A stretch of 64,000 bases of DNA from SIG440 sp045631525 (lineage in GTDB: Bacteria > Bacillota > Clostridia > Monoglobales > Monoglobaceae), in contig JAZQUY010000019.1 in the NCBI GenBank assembly GCA_045631525.1, positions 1-64,000 of the forward strand. The letters are read 5' to 3'. The notes under the pieces were generated by a model. That model did no database searches and was not told the DNA's origin. It saw only the letters and a program-made list of their open reading frames with translations. Shown piece by piece: positions 43,805 to 52,910 of the stretch; the stretch's first letter is position 1, and every line of letters starts with the position of its first letter. A program made the translations under genes and the position numbers.

Positions 43805-45976
43805 TTGAAAAAGTTTATTATCATAATATCGCTTATTATACTTGTACTTCTTAGCTTTGATTGGCTTTACTTTTATGAAGGCGTATATTTTGATTTTGGA
43901 AAAGAAAAGCATGCAGAATATTTTACAAAGGTGGACGGCGAAGAGATTTATATAAAAAAAGGCAATTCCTTTGAAACTTTTGAGATAAGAGGTGTAAACC
44001 TTGGCTCAGGACTTCCCGGCGAGTGGGCAACGTCTTTTGCTATTGACGAAAAGACCTACTTAAGATGGTTTAAATATATTCATGAAATGGGCGCAAATAC
44101 CATTCGTGTTTATACCATTCAGAGTGACACTTTCTATAATGCATTTTACGAATACAACAAAGATAGTGAAAATCCCCTTTATATGATACACGGAGTATGG
44201 GTGAATGACTATGTTTTAAACTCACACAGAGATGCATACAGCAAAGATTTTTATGACGCATTTTTAGAAAACAGTAAAATAATGGCAGATGTTATTCATG
44301 GCGAAAGAAAGCTAAATCTGGGCAGAGTTGCCAGCGCCGGTCACGGCACGTACAAAAATGACATATCCGATTGGGTTATCGGCTATATTTTAGGTGTTGA
44401 GTGGGATGACTCCACCGTTGCATATACCGATGACTTATATAAAAATATCGAAGGTTATTCATCCTACACAGGTGAATATATGTATACATCAGACGATGCG
44501 ACACCTTTTGAAACAATGCTCACAATGGTTGGGGACAAGGTTATCGAATATGAAACCGAGCGTTATGGCGAGCAAAGAATGTTGGCATTTTCCAACTGGC
44601 CCACAACCGATCCTTTTGAATATCCAGAAATAATTAAAAATTTCTTTATGAAATGTGCTCGTGTGGATACGGAGCATATTAAGACAACTGATGCATTTAT
44701 TCCCGGTCAGTTTGCTTCATACCATGTTTATCCTTACTATCCGTACTACTTGAGTTTTGCAGAGGACTGGTCTGTATTTGGTATTGAGTCGAAAGAAACT
44801 TTCCGTAATGAAGAGGGCAACGTCAATGCCTACAGAGCATATCTCACAATGCTCAATAACCACCATACAATGCCGGTTGTAATATCAGAATTCGGTGTAT
44901 CTACCGGCAGAGGCATGGCACAGGTGGATAAGGATACGGGCAGAAATCAGGGTAATACATCCGAGCAGGCTCAGGGTCAGGCACTTATTGATTGCTGGGA
45001 GGATATTAAGATTACGGGTTGCAACGGCGGATGTGTATTTACCTGGCAGGATGAATGGTTCAAGCGTACATGGAACACAATGCACGCAGTAAATCTTACA
45101 AGAACCGCTTATTGGTCTGACTATCAGACGAATGAGCAGTATTTCGGACTTTTGTCATTTGACCCGGGAAAAGAAAAGAGCGTCTGCTATGTGGATGGCG
45201 ATGTATCCGAATGGACAGAGAATGATAAAATTCAAAGTGGAAACACAGAACTTTCGGTTAAATATGACGAAAAGTTTATGTATTTTCTTGTAAAGAAAGA
45301 CGGACTTGATTTTGAAAATGAGGTTTTATATATTCCTCTTGATGTTACCCCGAAAACAGGCAGTAATTACTGCAATAACTTTGATGTAAAATTTGACAGG
45401 GAAGCAGATTTTGTGATTGTACTTGACGGAAAAGATAACAGCCGTATTATGGTACAGGAACGCTACGATGCGCTTCGCTCAACATATTCAAAAGATCTCT
45501 ATAAATTTGATACATATTTTAAAGAGAATGTTCCCGACAAAAATTCATCTGAGTTTGTGAATATCGAATTGATCCTTCGTACCGCAATTGCACTTAGTCC
45601 CGAAACGAAGGAAACGGTTGCAGAGTCTTACGAAACAGGAAAACTTTTGTATGGCAATGCAAACCCCGAAGGTGAAGATTTTAATTCACTGGCAGACTTT
45701 TGCGTGGGCGGAGATTATATTGAAATCAAGCTTCCGTGGCAACTTTTGAACTTTGCGGACCCGTCAAAAATGCTTGTTCACGATGACTATTATGACGGGA
45801 ATTTTGGAATTGAATATATTAGTATTGATAAAATGTATGCCGGTGTGGGCAATAAAGGTCAAAGAATTGAGCTTGATGAAATTAAGCTCAGGGGATGGGG
45901 CAACAAAGTAACCTATCATGAAAGATTAAAAAGCTCATATTATATAATGCAGAATTTATGGAAAACAGGTGATTAA
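43805..45976 (+). CDS. membrane-anchored glycoside-hydrolase-like protein
   Basis: 723 aa, TTG start at 43805 with AGGAGGTA upstream. N-terminal signal anchor (about 4-20), then an (alpha/beta)8-barrel-like region (about 50-430) of the GH2/GH5 clan type: GVNLGSGLPGEW, GANTIRVYTI, and VISEFGVSTGRG, whose Glu sits where the nucleophile of clan A glycosidases lies. The C-terminal part (about 460-720) looks like a CBM9-type beta-sandwich (YVDGDVSEW, FMYFLVKKDGLDF). It may trim or release the polymer, like BcsZ or PgaB in other systems. The exact family is not identified. Confidence 0.75.
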   Translation: MKKFIIIISLIILVLLSFDWLYFYEGVYFDFGKEKHAEYFTKVDGEEIYIKKGNSFETFEIRGVNLGSGLPGEWATSFAIDEKTYLRWFKYIHEMGANTIRVYTIQSDTFYNAFYEYNKDSENPLYMIHGVWVNDYVLNSHRDAYSKDFYDAFLENSKIMADVIHGERKLNLGRVASAGHGTYKNDISDWVIGYILGVEWDDSTVAYTDDLYKNIEGYSSYTGEYMYTSDDATPFETMLTMVGDKVIEYETERYGEQRMLAFSNWPTTDPFEYPEIIKNFFMKCARVDTEHIKTTDAFIPGQFASYHVYPYYPYYLSFAEDWSVFGIESKETFRNEEGNVNAYRAYLTMLNNHHTMPVVISEFGVSTGRGMAQVDKDTGRNQGNTSEQAQGQALIDCWEDIKITGCNGGCVFTWQDEWFKRTWNTMHAVNLTRTAYWSDYQTNEQYFGLLSFDPGKEKSVCYVDGDVSEWTENDKIQSGNTELSVKYDEKFMYFLVKKDGLDFENEVLYIPLDVTPKTGSNYCNNFDVKFDREADFVIVLDGKDNSRIMVQERYDALRSTYSKDLYKFDTYFKENVPDKNSSEFVNIELILRTAIALSPETKETVAESYETGKLLYGNANPEGEDFNSLADFCVGGDYIEIKLPWQLLNFADPSKMLVHDDYYDGNFGIEYISIDKMYAGVGNKGQRIELDEIKLRGWGNKVTYHERLKSSYYIMQNLWKTGD

Positions 45977-45977
45977 G

Positions 45978-47081
45978 ATGAAAATAGAAATTATGATTTA
46001 TACCTATATTGCAATTTGTGTCAGTATGATTTTGTATAATATAATCTATGTTTTCATTTTAAAGCACAGAGAACGCGCCCTTGTTTCCAATTCTGAAAAA
46101 TTAAGGAAAATCTTAAATGAACAAATTGACATACTGAAAAAAGGGGAAGAAATATCCGAAAAACATAAAAAGTTTCTCTGTCGTGAGCTTGATAAAACGT
46201 CGGGAATTACCGCTTTTGACAAGGCGCTTGAAAGTATATTTGAAAAAGAGCCTGCTTTAACTGAAAAATATCTTGTTGATACTTTTTCTGTTTTTGAAAC
46301 GCTCACCCATAGATACATAAGCAAGGATACTCTTAAAATTGCATACTTCCCCTACATACTGCATAAGTACAATATTTTAAAGCATCACGAAGGCGAAAGG
46401 CTTACATCTGTACTTTTTGACCTTTTGCGTTCGGTAAATGTATATTGCAGAGAAAACACACTAAAAGCTCTTTACAGTATGCAAAGACCTGATATTGTCA
46501 GAAAAGCTCTTAAAGTTATCGATACAAATCTTTCGTTTCATCACCCAAAGCTTATAACCGATGGCCTTGTTTTATATAAGGGTGATAAAGAAGAACTTAA
46601 GAAAACACTTTTTACATACTTTAAGGACTATTCTGTTGGGATGCGGGTTAATATGTTAAATTACTTTAGATTTGCAGGCATAAGATGCGACAACGAAATG
46701 TATGAAATATTAAAAAACGAAAAAGAAAGCAGCGAAATCAGATTTTCCGCCATTCGTTATTTTGAAAAGTTTCCATCGGGGGATGCAGAACCTGTTATAT
46801 TAAATTTGGCAGAAAATTTAGAAAATCGCACGTGGGAATATCAGGCAATTGCAACATCGGCATTAAAATCCTATCCGGGGGATACAACATTTAGAATTTT
46901 AGTAAAAAACCTTTCGAGTTCCAATTGGCACGTTAGACAAAACAGTGCTATCTCCTGCGAAAAACTTGGTTATACATACCAAGACTTAATAAACGTGTTT
47001 GACGGAAATGACAGATATGCAAGAGAGATTATCAGGTACCGCCTTGACAGAAGAAATGCAGAAGAGGCGGTGAAAGCGTAA
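45978..47081 (+). CDS. membrane-anchored HEAT-repeat protein
   Basis: 367 aa from ATG 45978 (AGGTG upstream; 1 bp after the previous stop). One N-terminal membrane span (about 5-27), then alpha-helical repeats with HEAT/PBS-like spacing, for example LRSVNVYCRENTLKALYSM and LSSSNWHVRQNSAISCEKLG. No catalytic motif. Likely a scaffold on the inner face of the membrane for the synthase. It overlaps the glycosyltransferase start by 1 bp (TAATG), implying coupled translation and a fixed stoichiometry. Confidence 0.82.
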   Translation: MKIEIMIYTYIAICVSMILYNIIYVFILKHRERALVSNSEKLRKILNEQIDILKKGEEISEKHKKFLCRELDKTSGITAFDKALESIFEKEPALTEKYLVDTFSVFETLTHRYISKDTLKIAYFPYILHKYNILKHHEGERLTSVLFDLLRSVNVYCRENTLKALYSMQRPDIVRKALKVIDTNLSFHHPKLITDGLVLYKGDKEELKKTLFTYFKDYSVGMRVNMLNYFRFAGIRCDNEMYEILKNEKESSEIRFSAIRYFEKFPSGDAEPVILNLAENLENRTWEYQAIATSALKSYPGDTTFRILVKNLSSSNWHVRQNSAISCEKLGYTYQDLINVFDGNDRYAREIIRYRLDRRNAEEAVKA

Positions 47082-48484
47082 TGGAGATGGAATTAATCAA
47101 GCAGATTTTTGATATTATCGGCGTACTATTCATTGTTTATTTAATCGGCTATTCTACATTTTTGTTTTTATCGGTGGTGGTTGGTGCAACCACTCTTTAT
47201 AAAAGAAAAATGCAGGACAGAATGATGAACAAGTTTACCGAGAACTATTTTGTGCCAATAACAATCGTTACCCCTGCTTACAATGAAGAAGTTACTGTTG
47301 TGCAGACTGTAAAGTCACTTTTAACCCTTGACTACAAACTTTATGAAATTATTGTGGTAGACGACGGCTCAAAGGATAGTACATCGCAGCAGTTAATTGA
47401 TGCATACAATATGCATCCGGTAAGAAGACCGCTTCACAGGTCCATTGATTGTCAACCTGTGGAATTTATTTATGAATCGCACGAGCAAAAAGTGCCGCTT
47501 ACGCTTATCCGCAAGAAAAACGGCGGTAAGGCAGATGCACTTAATATGGGTATAAATGCTGCACAGTATCCTTATTTTATCTGTATGGATGCAGACTCGG
47601 TTCTCCAGTACGACTCACTTGAAAAACTGGTTGTGCCGGTTTTAGAAGAAGAAAATGTTGTGGCGGTCGGCGGAACAGTTAGACCGTCTAACGATGTGGA
47701 ATTGTCTGATGGCAAGGTAGTGAAATACAGACTTCCTAAAAACATTTTAGCTTGTATGCAACTACTCGAATATGACCGTTCATTTTTGGCATCAAGAATA
47801 TTGTTTGACAGATTCAACGGCTCTTTAATTATTTCAGGAGCGTTTGGAATGTTCAAAAAAGAAACGGTTATTGCAGCAGGCGGATATGACCATGGCACCA
47901 TGGGAGAGGATATGGAGCTTGTGGTAAAACTTCATTCCTACTGTCTTACAAATAAAATTCCTTATTCCATCAAATATGCAACAGATGCCGTTTGCTGGAC
48001 GCAGGTCCCTGAAAAGTTGGGTGATCTTAAAAAACAGAGAAAACGCTGGCACTTGGGACTTTTCCAGACAATGTGGAAGCATAAAAAGATGATGGCAAAT
48101 CCCAAATACGGAGCGGTTGGATTTATATCCTATATGTATTTTCTTTTATACGAATTGCTTTCCCCGTTTATTGAAGTATTCGGTGTGTTCACAATGATTG
48201 CAGCATACTGCATTGACCTTTTGAACTTGCCGTTTATGCTGCTCTTTATGCTGATTTATGCTTCATACAACTCAATACTTACCCTGACAGCATTTTTTTC
48301 AAGAATACAGACCATTGATTTAACGGTAAAACCAAAGGATTGTCTTAAAGCGATAATGCTTTGCTTTTTTGAGGTTACAACCCTTAGATTTATTATGGCG
48401 TTTGTTCGTCTTACAGCATTTAAAGGATACAAAAAGAAAAAGCTCGACTGGGGACGAATTGAGCGAAAGAAAATGAATATTTAA
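47081..48484 (+). CDS. family 2 polysaccharide synthase (BcsA/IcaA-like glycosyltransferase)
   Basis: 467 aa processive glycosyltransferase. N-terminal span (about 8-30), catalytic domain (about 60-300) with VVDDGSKDST, CMDADSVL (DxD), GEDMELV and the QRKRW (QxxRW) motif, then three or four C-terminal spans (about 340-455). This is the layout of PgaC/IcaA and hyaluronan/cellulose synthase cores. It ends without a PilZ domain, unlike BcsA, so c-di-GMP cannot act on it through PilZ; control by the riboswitch would replace that. Together with the deacetylase it suggests an amino-sugar polymer, but the substrate is not proven. Confidence 0.92.
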   Translation: MEMELIKQIFDIIGVLFIVYLIGYSTFLFLSVVVGATTLYKRKMQDRMMNKFTENYFVPITIVTPAYNEEVTVVQTVKSLLTLDYKLYEIIVVDDGSKDSTSQQLIDAYNMHPVRRPLHRSIDCQPVEFIYESHEQKVPLTLIRKKNGGKADALNMGINAAQYPYFICMDADSVLQYDSLEKLVVPVLEEENVVAVGGTVRPSNDVELSDGKVVKYRLPKNILACMQLLEYDRSFLASRILFDRFNGSLIISGAFGMFKKETVIAAGGYDHGTMGEDMELVVKLHSYCLTNKIPYSIKYATDAVCWTQVPEKLGDLKKQRKRWHLGLFQTMWKHKKMMANPKYGAVGFISYMYFLLYELLSPFIEVFGVFTMIAAYCIDLLNLPFMLLFMLIYASYNSILTLTAFFSRIQTIDLTVKPKDCLKAIMLCFFEVTTLRFIMAFVRLTAFKGYKKKKLDWGRIERKKMNI

Positions 48485-48506
48485 CAGAGGCGAGGTGATA
48501 TGGAAA

Positions 48507-50387
48507 ATGAAAAAAGTTATTATTCTCTTTTTGGCAGTGCTTACATTTTTTGTTCAGCCTGTCTTTGCTGAGGTTATAACCACGCAGAATACGGAGGGGT
48601 ATGCAGATTACCTTTATGTGGCAGGAAATCCTAATAATTACCCTATAGAATATTATGATGAAGATGCAAAAACTTATAAGGGTGTTATCCCTGATCTGCT
48701 AAGTAAAATTTCTAAACACTCAGGGCTCGATTTCGTTTATATCAACGGAAATAAAAACGAACGAAATAAAATGGGCGAAAATCTTCAGGTGGATATTGTT
48801 TCATCGCAGGACGCAAATACTTCCTACGGCAAGGAGTATCTCGAGTTGATTTCTTTTGAACAAAACGGAGAAACACAAAAAGTCGGTCTTGTTTTTACAA
48901 CCATTGCCGATGACAACAAAATCACTATAATTAAAACCGCATTAAATAAAATATTCGAGCCTGAAAAAAGCGGTATATATCTGTCCTATGCATCAAAAAA
49001 CTCAAAAACAAGCTATAAATGGCTTATAATTACACTGTTATTGTCCTTTATTCTTCTTGTTTTTGTCGCATTTTTGTTTTTGAAAATCAGGAGAATTCGA
49101 AAAGAAAACGAAGTTGACAGAATGACAGATACAGAAACAGGAATGGGAAACCTTCAGTTTTTCAAATACCATTTCAGGTACACCATAGGTGATATTTCAA
49201 GAAATCTGTATCACGTTGCATATATCATTTTAGACAGCAGCTACCTCCGTTCTTACCATGGTGACAGTTCATTTGATGAGGTTTTAAAATACACAGCATC
49301 TGTATTGTCGGAACATACGGGAGACAGAGAAATATCTGCACGAATTACGGAAAACGGCTTTGCCCTTGCGTATCAGTCTACAAATGACGAAGATGCTAAG
49401 AAAAGGCTTAAAGAGGTTATGGATAAACTTAACAGCTTTGAGGGTATGAAAGATAAAAGCAACAAACTTGTTTTCCACGCAGCAACCTATCATCTTGCAT
49501 CATCAGACAGAAATTGCGAAATTTTGTTATTTAATCTAAGAAAAAATTGCAACAGAATTTTTGGAACTGACAAGCAAATTATGTATTGCGACACCCATTC
49601 TATGAATATGGTTCAGGAAGAAAGGAAGATTACAGAAAGCATCTTAAAGGGATTTGAAAACAATGAATTTAAGATGTATCTGCAGTTCATTGTTGATAAC
49701 AAAACCAAGAAAATTGTATCGGCAGAAGCACTTTCAAGATGGGATAGCAGTGAAAAAGGCCTGATAGGTCCCGGAAAATATATCGAAAATATGGAGCATT
49801 CAGGGCTGATTTCAAGGCATGATTTTTATATGTTTGAGCTTGCGTGCCGACAGCTTGAAAAGTGGAACGGAACAGAATATGAAAATGTAGCTTTGTCCTG
49901 TAATTTTACAAGAATTACGCTCTCTGAAGAAAACTTTATAGATAAGCTCCTTATGATTTCAAACAGCTATTCCTTTGATAAATCAAAAATAGCTATAGAA
50001 ATTACCGAGGACGCTATCGAAAAAGACAGAAAAACCGCAACAAAAAATGTGGTTCGTGCAAAAGAACATGGTTTTAGAATTTACCTTGATGACCTCGGAA
50101 GTGGTTACACATCACTTGCAAATCTTTGTGACTATCCAATTGACGTGGTTAAAATTGATCGTGATATTTTGCTTAAAACCGAGCTTGAAAATGGAAAAAA
50201 ATTATTTGCCGGAATAATCGCTCTTGCTCATAATATGGATATAAAAGTTATTTGCGAGGGTGTTGAAACAGAAGAGCAGAACGCACTTGTGTCAGATTCT
50301 GACTGCGATTATGTTCAAGGCTGGTATTATTCCAAAGCACTTCCGTTGGAAGAATGTGAGTCGTTTGTGAAAAGAAATATGGCATAG
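48507..50387 (+). CDS. membrane EAL-domain c-di-GMP phosphodiesterase
   Basis: 626 aa from ATG 48507 (GAGGTG 10 bp upstream). Signal peptide (1-21), an extracytoplasmic domain resembling family 3 solute-binding proteins (about 30-155), a span (about 175-195), a degenerate GGDEF domain (about 205-350; the GGDEF position reads TENGFA) and an EAL domain (about 370-626). EAL catalytic residues look intact: AEALSRW, CNFTRITL, IEITED, DDLGSGYTSL, VVKIDRDI, CEGVETEEQ and VQGWYYSKAL. It should hydrolyse c-di-GMP, closing a negative loop because it lies under the c-di-GMP riboswitch. Confidence 0.92.
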   Translation: MKKVIILFLAVLTFFVQPVFAEVITTQNTEGYADYLYVAGNPNNYPIEYYDEDAKTYKGVIPDLLSKISKHSGLDFVYINGNKNERNKMGENLQVDIVSSQDANTSYGKEYLELISFEQNGETQKVGLVFTTIADDNKITIIKTALNKIFEPEKSGIYLSYASKNSKTSYKWLIITLLLSFILLVFVAFLFLKIRRIRKENEVDRMTDTETGMGNLQFFKYHFRYTIGDISRNLYHVAYIILDSSYLRSYHGDSSFDEVLKYTASVLSEHTGDREISARITENGFALAYQSTNDEDAKKRLKEVMDKLNSFEGMKDKSNKLVFHAATYHLASSDRNCEILLFNLRKNCNRIFGTDKQIMYCDTHSMNMVQEERKITESILKGFENNEFKMYLQFIVDNKTKKIVSAEALSRWDSSEKGLIGPGKYIENMEHSGLISRHDFYMFELACRQLEKWNGTEYENVALSCNFTRITLSEENFIDKLLMISNSYSFDKSKIAIEITEDAIEKDRKTATKNVVRAKEHGFRIYLDDLGSGYTSLANLCDYPIDVVKIDRDILLKTELENGKKLFAGIIALAHNMDIKVICEGVETEEQNALVSDSDCDYVQGWYYSKALPLEECESFVKRNMA

Positions 50388-50406
50388 GAGGATATATGAT
50401 CTAATA

Positions 50407-50442
50407 AAACACTTTGAAATAATATTTTGTTTCAAAGTGTTT
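50407..50442 (+). terminator. terminator of the polymer operon
   Basis: AAACACTTTGAAA pairs with TTTCAAAGTGTTT over an 10-nt AT-rich loop, 20 bp after the phosphodiesterase stop. The T run is short (TTTATATGTCTTATT). Confidence 0.75.
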
Positions 50443-50475
50443 ATATGTCTTATTATAACGTGGTGTGTGTAAAAA

Positions 50476-50504
50476 TTGACCATTACGGCAATGTATGATA
50501 TAAT
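50476..50504 (+). promoter_or_regulatory. promoter upstream of the truncated spoIIID copy
   Basis: TTGACC 50476-50481, 17-bp spacer, TATAAT 50499-50504. It points to the truncated spoIIID copy 150 bp downstream; the stretch between shows no other gene. Confidence 0.6.
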
Positions 50505-50612
50505 TTCAACGTTGTGAGGGTTTGTACGCAATAATAAATTATATTTTTTGATCCTGACGACTCCCCTTTAGCTAACATTTTGCACGGCTATATGTACTAA
50601 ATAACCATTAAA

Positions 50613-50771
50613 TCTCATATATTTAAAAAGAAATAATATATGGGAGTGATATCATGAGCACTGATACCATTGAGGAGAGAACTGTAAATATAGCAAATTA
50701 CATAATAGAGACAAAATGTACCGTGCGAGAAGCAACAAAGAAATTTGGAATTTCAAAATCTACTGTACATA
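50613..50771 (+). repeat. left copy of the spoIIID 5' duplication
   Basis: About 160 bp homologous to 52911-53073. It includes the leader inverted repeat, ribosome site and the first 39 codons of spoIIID. The two copies differ at many positions in the first 120 bp but are identical over the last 36 bp (50736-50771 and 53038-53073), after which they diverge completely. This is what an attachment site looks like when crossover occurs in a shared core. Confidence 0.8.
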
Positions 50772-50788
50772 CAGTGAGAGTAACATAG
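50654..50788 (+). pseudogene. truncated spoIIID copy (N-terminal 44 codons)
   Basis: ATG 50654 with GGGAG upstream opens a 44-codon frame ending at TAG 50788. The first 39 residues match the complete SpoIIID at 52956 (TIEERT, ANYIIETKCTVREA, KKFGISKSTVH), including the helix-turn-helix, with a few substitutions; the last five residues are unrelated. The DNA-recognition half is kept but the C-terminal half is lost, so it is probably non-functional, although a small DNA-binding peptide cannot be excluded. Confidence 0.85.
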
Positions 50789-50885
50789 AAACTTTTTACT
50801 TAGAAGTTGCCTAAACTATGCGGTTTATGGCGATTTTATAAATTTCAAAATATTTCGACATGGTCTATATAAAAATAAAACACAC

Positions 50886-50930
50886 AAAAATCCTGAAAGT
50901 TGCCTAAATGTCGGCTTTCAGGATTTTTCG
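50886..50930 (+). terminator. intrinsic terminator downstream of the truncated spoIIID copy
   Basis: AAAAATCCTGAAAG pairs with CTTTCAGGATTTTT across a 15-nt loop; the flanking T run is part of the stem. Confidence 0.85.
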
Positions 50931-51084
50931 TGTTTCAGTCTTGCTCCGTCTATATTGAAAAACAAAAATATACGCTAAAGGATTTTATAGGCAAAATAAT
51001 TTGTTCGTTTTGTCCGTTTTACTATGAGATAATTATATATACAGGATGTAAAACTATCATAAATTTAAAAATTGAAAGGAAAAA

Positions 51085-52431
51085 ATGATGAAAAAACAGG
51101 AAAAATTGATAAAATCTATAGTTAATCTATATTCATTTGTCAGGAATGTATTTTTTGAAGGAATGGATAAGCCAACGCTTATGCATCGTGTAAACAGAAA
51201 GGAGGGTATGTTTTTAGAAAGGCAAGGCCTGCACTTTAATATGCTTGATGATTATGTTAAGAAAACTATTTCACACTATGTCGATGAATATTTTGTGGAT
51301 TATAAAGTCAGTCCTAAAATATTTAATAAATACGAGACTGAGCAAAAGAAACATCTCGTTGATTTAAGTGAAAGCATTAACGTATTAAAAGAAAAAACTA
51401 TAAGACAAATATATGAAAGATTTTTCAGATTATCAAGACAAGAGAAATCGTATATCGAAATAGTTGTTAATCTTGAAAATGCCGTTAATGAAGTGATAAG
51501 CAGCACAGAAAAATCTATCAAAAATACAATTAGACAAATTGGATATTCTATGCTATTATATGATTATGAGAAAAAGGGCTTTAATAAGTATCGATTGATT
51601 TCAAACGATGATGCGTGCGATGAATGTAAGTAAAGAGGCTCGCATACATATCAACTTGATAAACTATCTGATATAGAATTTGCTCCTCTTGTTCATCCAA
51701 ACTGCAGATGCACTGTTGAAATCATTGATGACCAAAACAGGTTTATGGCAATAATTGATGATAAAGCTGTTGAAGAACAATTGCAGATATTAGGTATTAC
51801 CAAGGGTGATGATTTTTGGGATTATTTACACAAATTGTATTCCCCATTAAATATTATTTCAGACACTGATAACTTTAGTGATTTAATGTCAATACTTCTT
51901 AAACTAAGTGGAAGAGAAATCGAAAGTCTGATTTTAAATAAACAATTACACAAGCTTGTGTGGTTAATTGGGACTGAAACATATTTGAAATCTAAAGAAT
52001 ACTATACTTCTGCACAATTATTAAAACATTCGTTGTTAAAAAGTCCATCAGATCAGTATATGGATAATTCATCAAGACTTGCTGGGTTAATAAAAACGGA
52101 TGCAGAATTTTTGGCAGAGTTGGATAAAAAAATAGTAAGTAGCAATGGCAAAGAATTAAGTGACACATTGTATGTAAGGTTTTTAGATGGAGATTTATAT
52201 TATTCGATACATAAAGCAAATATTAAAGTAAAAGGTTATAAAATGGATAATGGAAATTGGAAGATATCTGGTGTGCTTGATGATGAATATGATTATACAG
52301 AAATTATGACCTTTATGGAAGGTAAAAACGCAGCATTAGGAACCATAGCAAATGATACTGCAGTAATATCACAGTTAATTGATGCAATAAATCCGTATCA
52401 TATTTATGTTAATTTTGAAATGGAAAGATAG
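51085..52431 (+). pseudogene. phage MuF/minor-head-like protein interrupted by an in-frame TAA
   Basis: One reading frame of 449 codons, split by TAA at 51631-51633. The first part (182 aa) is helical and ends SNDDACDEC; directly after the stop come TYQLDKLSD and the family motif HPNCRCTVEII, so the Cys pairs of the SPP1 gp7/Mu F head-morphogenesis domain are divided by the stop. The C-terminal 200 residues belong to no family I know (contains DTLYVRFLDGDLYYSIH and DDEYDYTEI). MuF domains in phages and Bacillota can carry C-terminal toxins. No other phage genes are nearby. ATG 51085 has GAAAGGA upstream. It is probably a broken gene unless the TAA is read through. Confidence 0.8.
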
Positions 52432-52442
52432 AGGGGGACAAA

Positions 52443-52889
52443 ATGAAAAAAAGTGTAGTTTTAACTGTTTTTTTTGTAGTGACACTATTCTTGACGTCTT
52501 GCGGAAGCAAATTAAATCCTACATGGTATCCATTGGGCCCGGGAAAGGATACAGTTTATATTGTGGGTGACGGTAAATTTAGTTTGGGGAAAACTACTGC
52601 TGGAATTCACTTATCAATGCATACAAGTGAATATGATACTAACGATGACATTTTATTAGCGTTTGTCAATAAATATAAAAAGAAAAATGATAAGTTTTAT
52701 GTATATTCAGATGAGGGATATTGCGTTGTAGATATAAAAAAAAATACAGCTAATCTTTTGATTACTGTTGAAAAACAATATTATTCTAATTTGGTTGGAG
52801 AAAACGAAGCAGTTACCTATCTGTTGTCGTATGATGATTTCTCGAATGAAGATAAAAAGGTTTTTGATAAGATGGTAAAGGCAAAATAA
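52443..52889 (+). CDS. small lipoprotein downstream of the MuF-like gene, possible immunity protein
   Basis: 148 aa. Lipoprotein signal with lipobox FLTSC (about Cys20), then a compact mixed alpha/beta domain (DTVYIVGDGKFSLGKT, VVDIKKNTANLLITVE) with no recognised family. Starts 11 bp after the MuF-like frame, with GGGGGAC upstream, so the two are almost certainly co-transcribed. In polymorphic toxin loci this position belongs to the immunity gene, and membrane-bound immunity proteins are known; here that role is only an inference. Confidence 0.7.
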   Translation: MKKSVVLTVFFVVTLFLTSCGSKLNPTWYPLGPGKDTVYIVGDGKFSLGKTTAGIHLSMHTSEYDTNDDILLAFVNKYKKKNDKFYVYSDEGYCVVDIKKNTANLLITVEKQYYSNLVGENEAVTYLLSYDDFSNEDKKVFDKMVKAK

Positions 52890-52910
52890 CAATACTAAAA
52901 CTAAAAAAAC

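Noticed and set aside
51631..51633. Recoding such as selenocysteine or pyrrolysine at the MuF stop
   Set aside because: The codon is TAA, not TGA or TAG, and no recoding structure was seen; a nonsense mutation is simpler, simple readthrough stays open.
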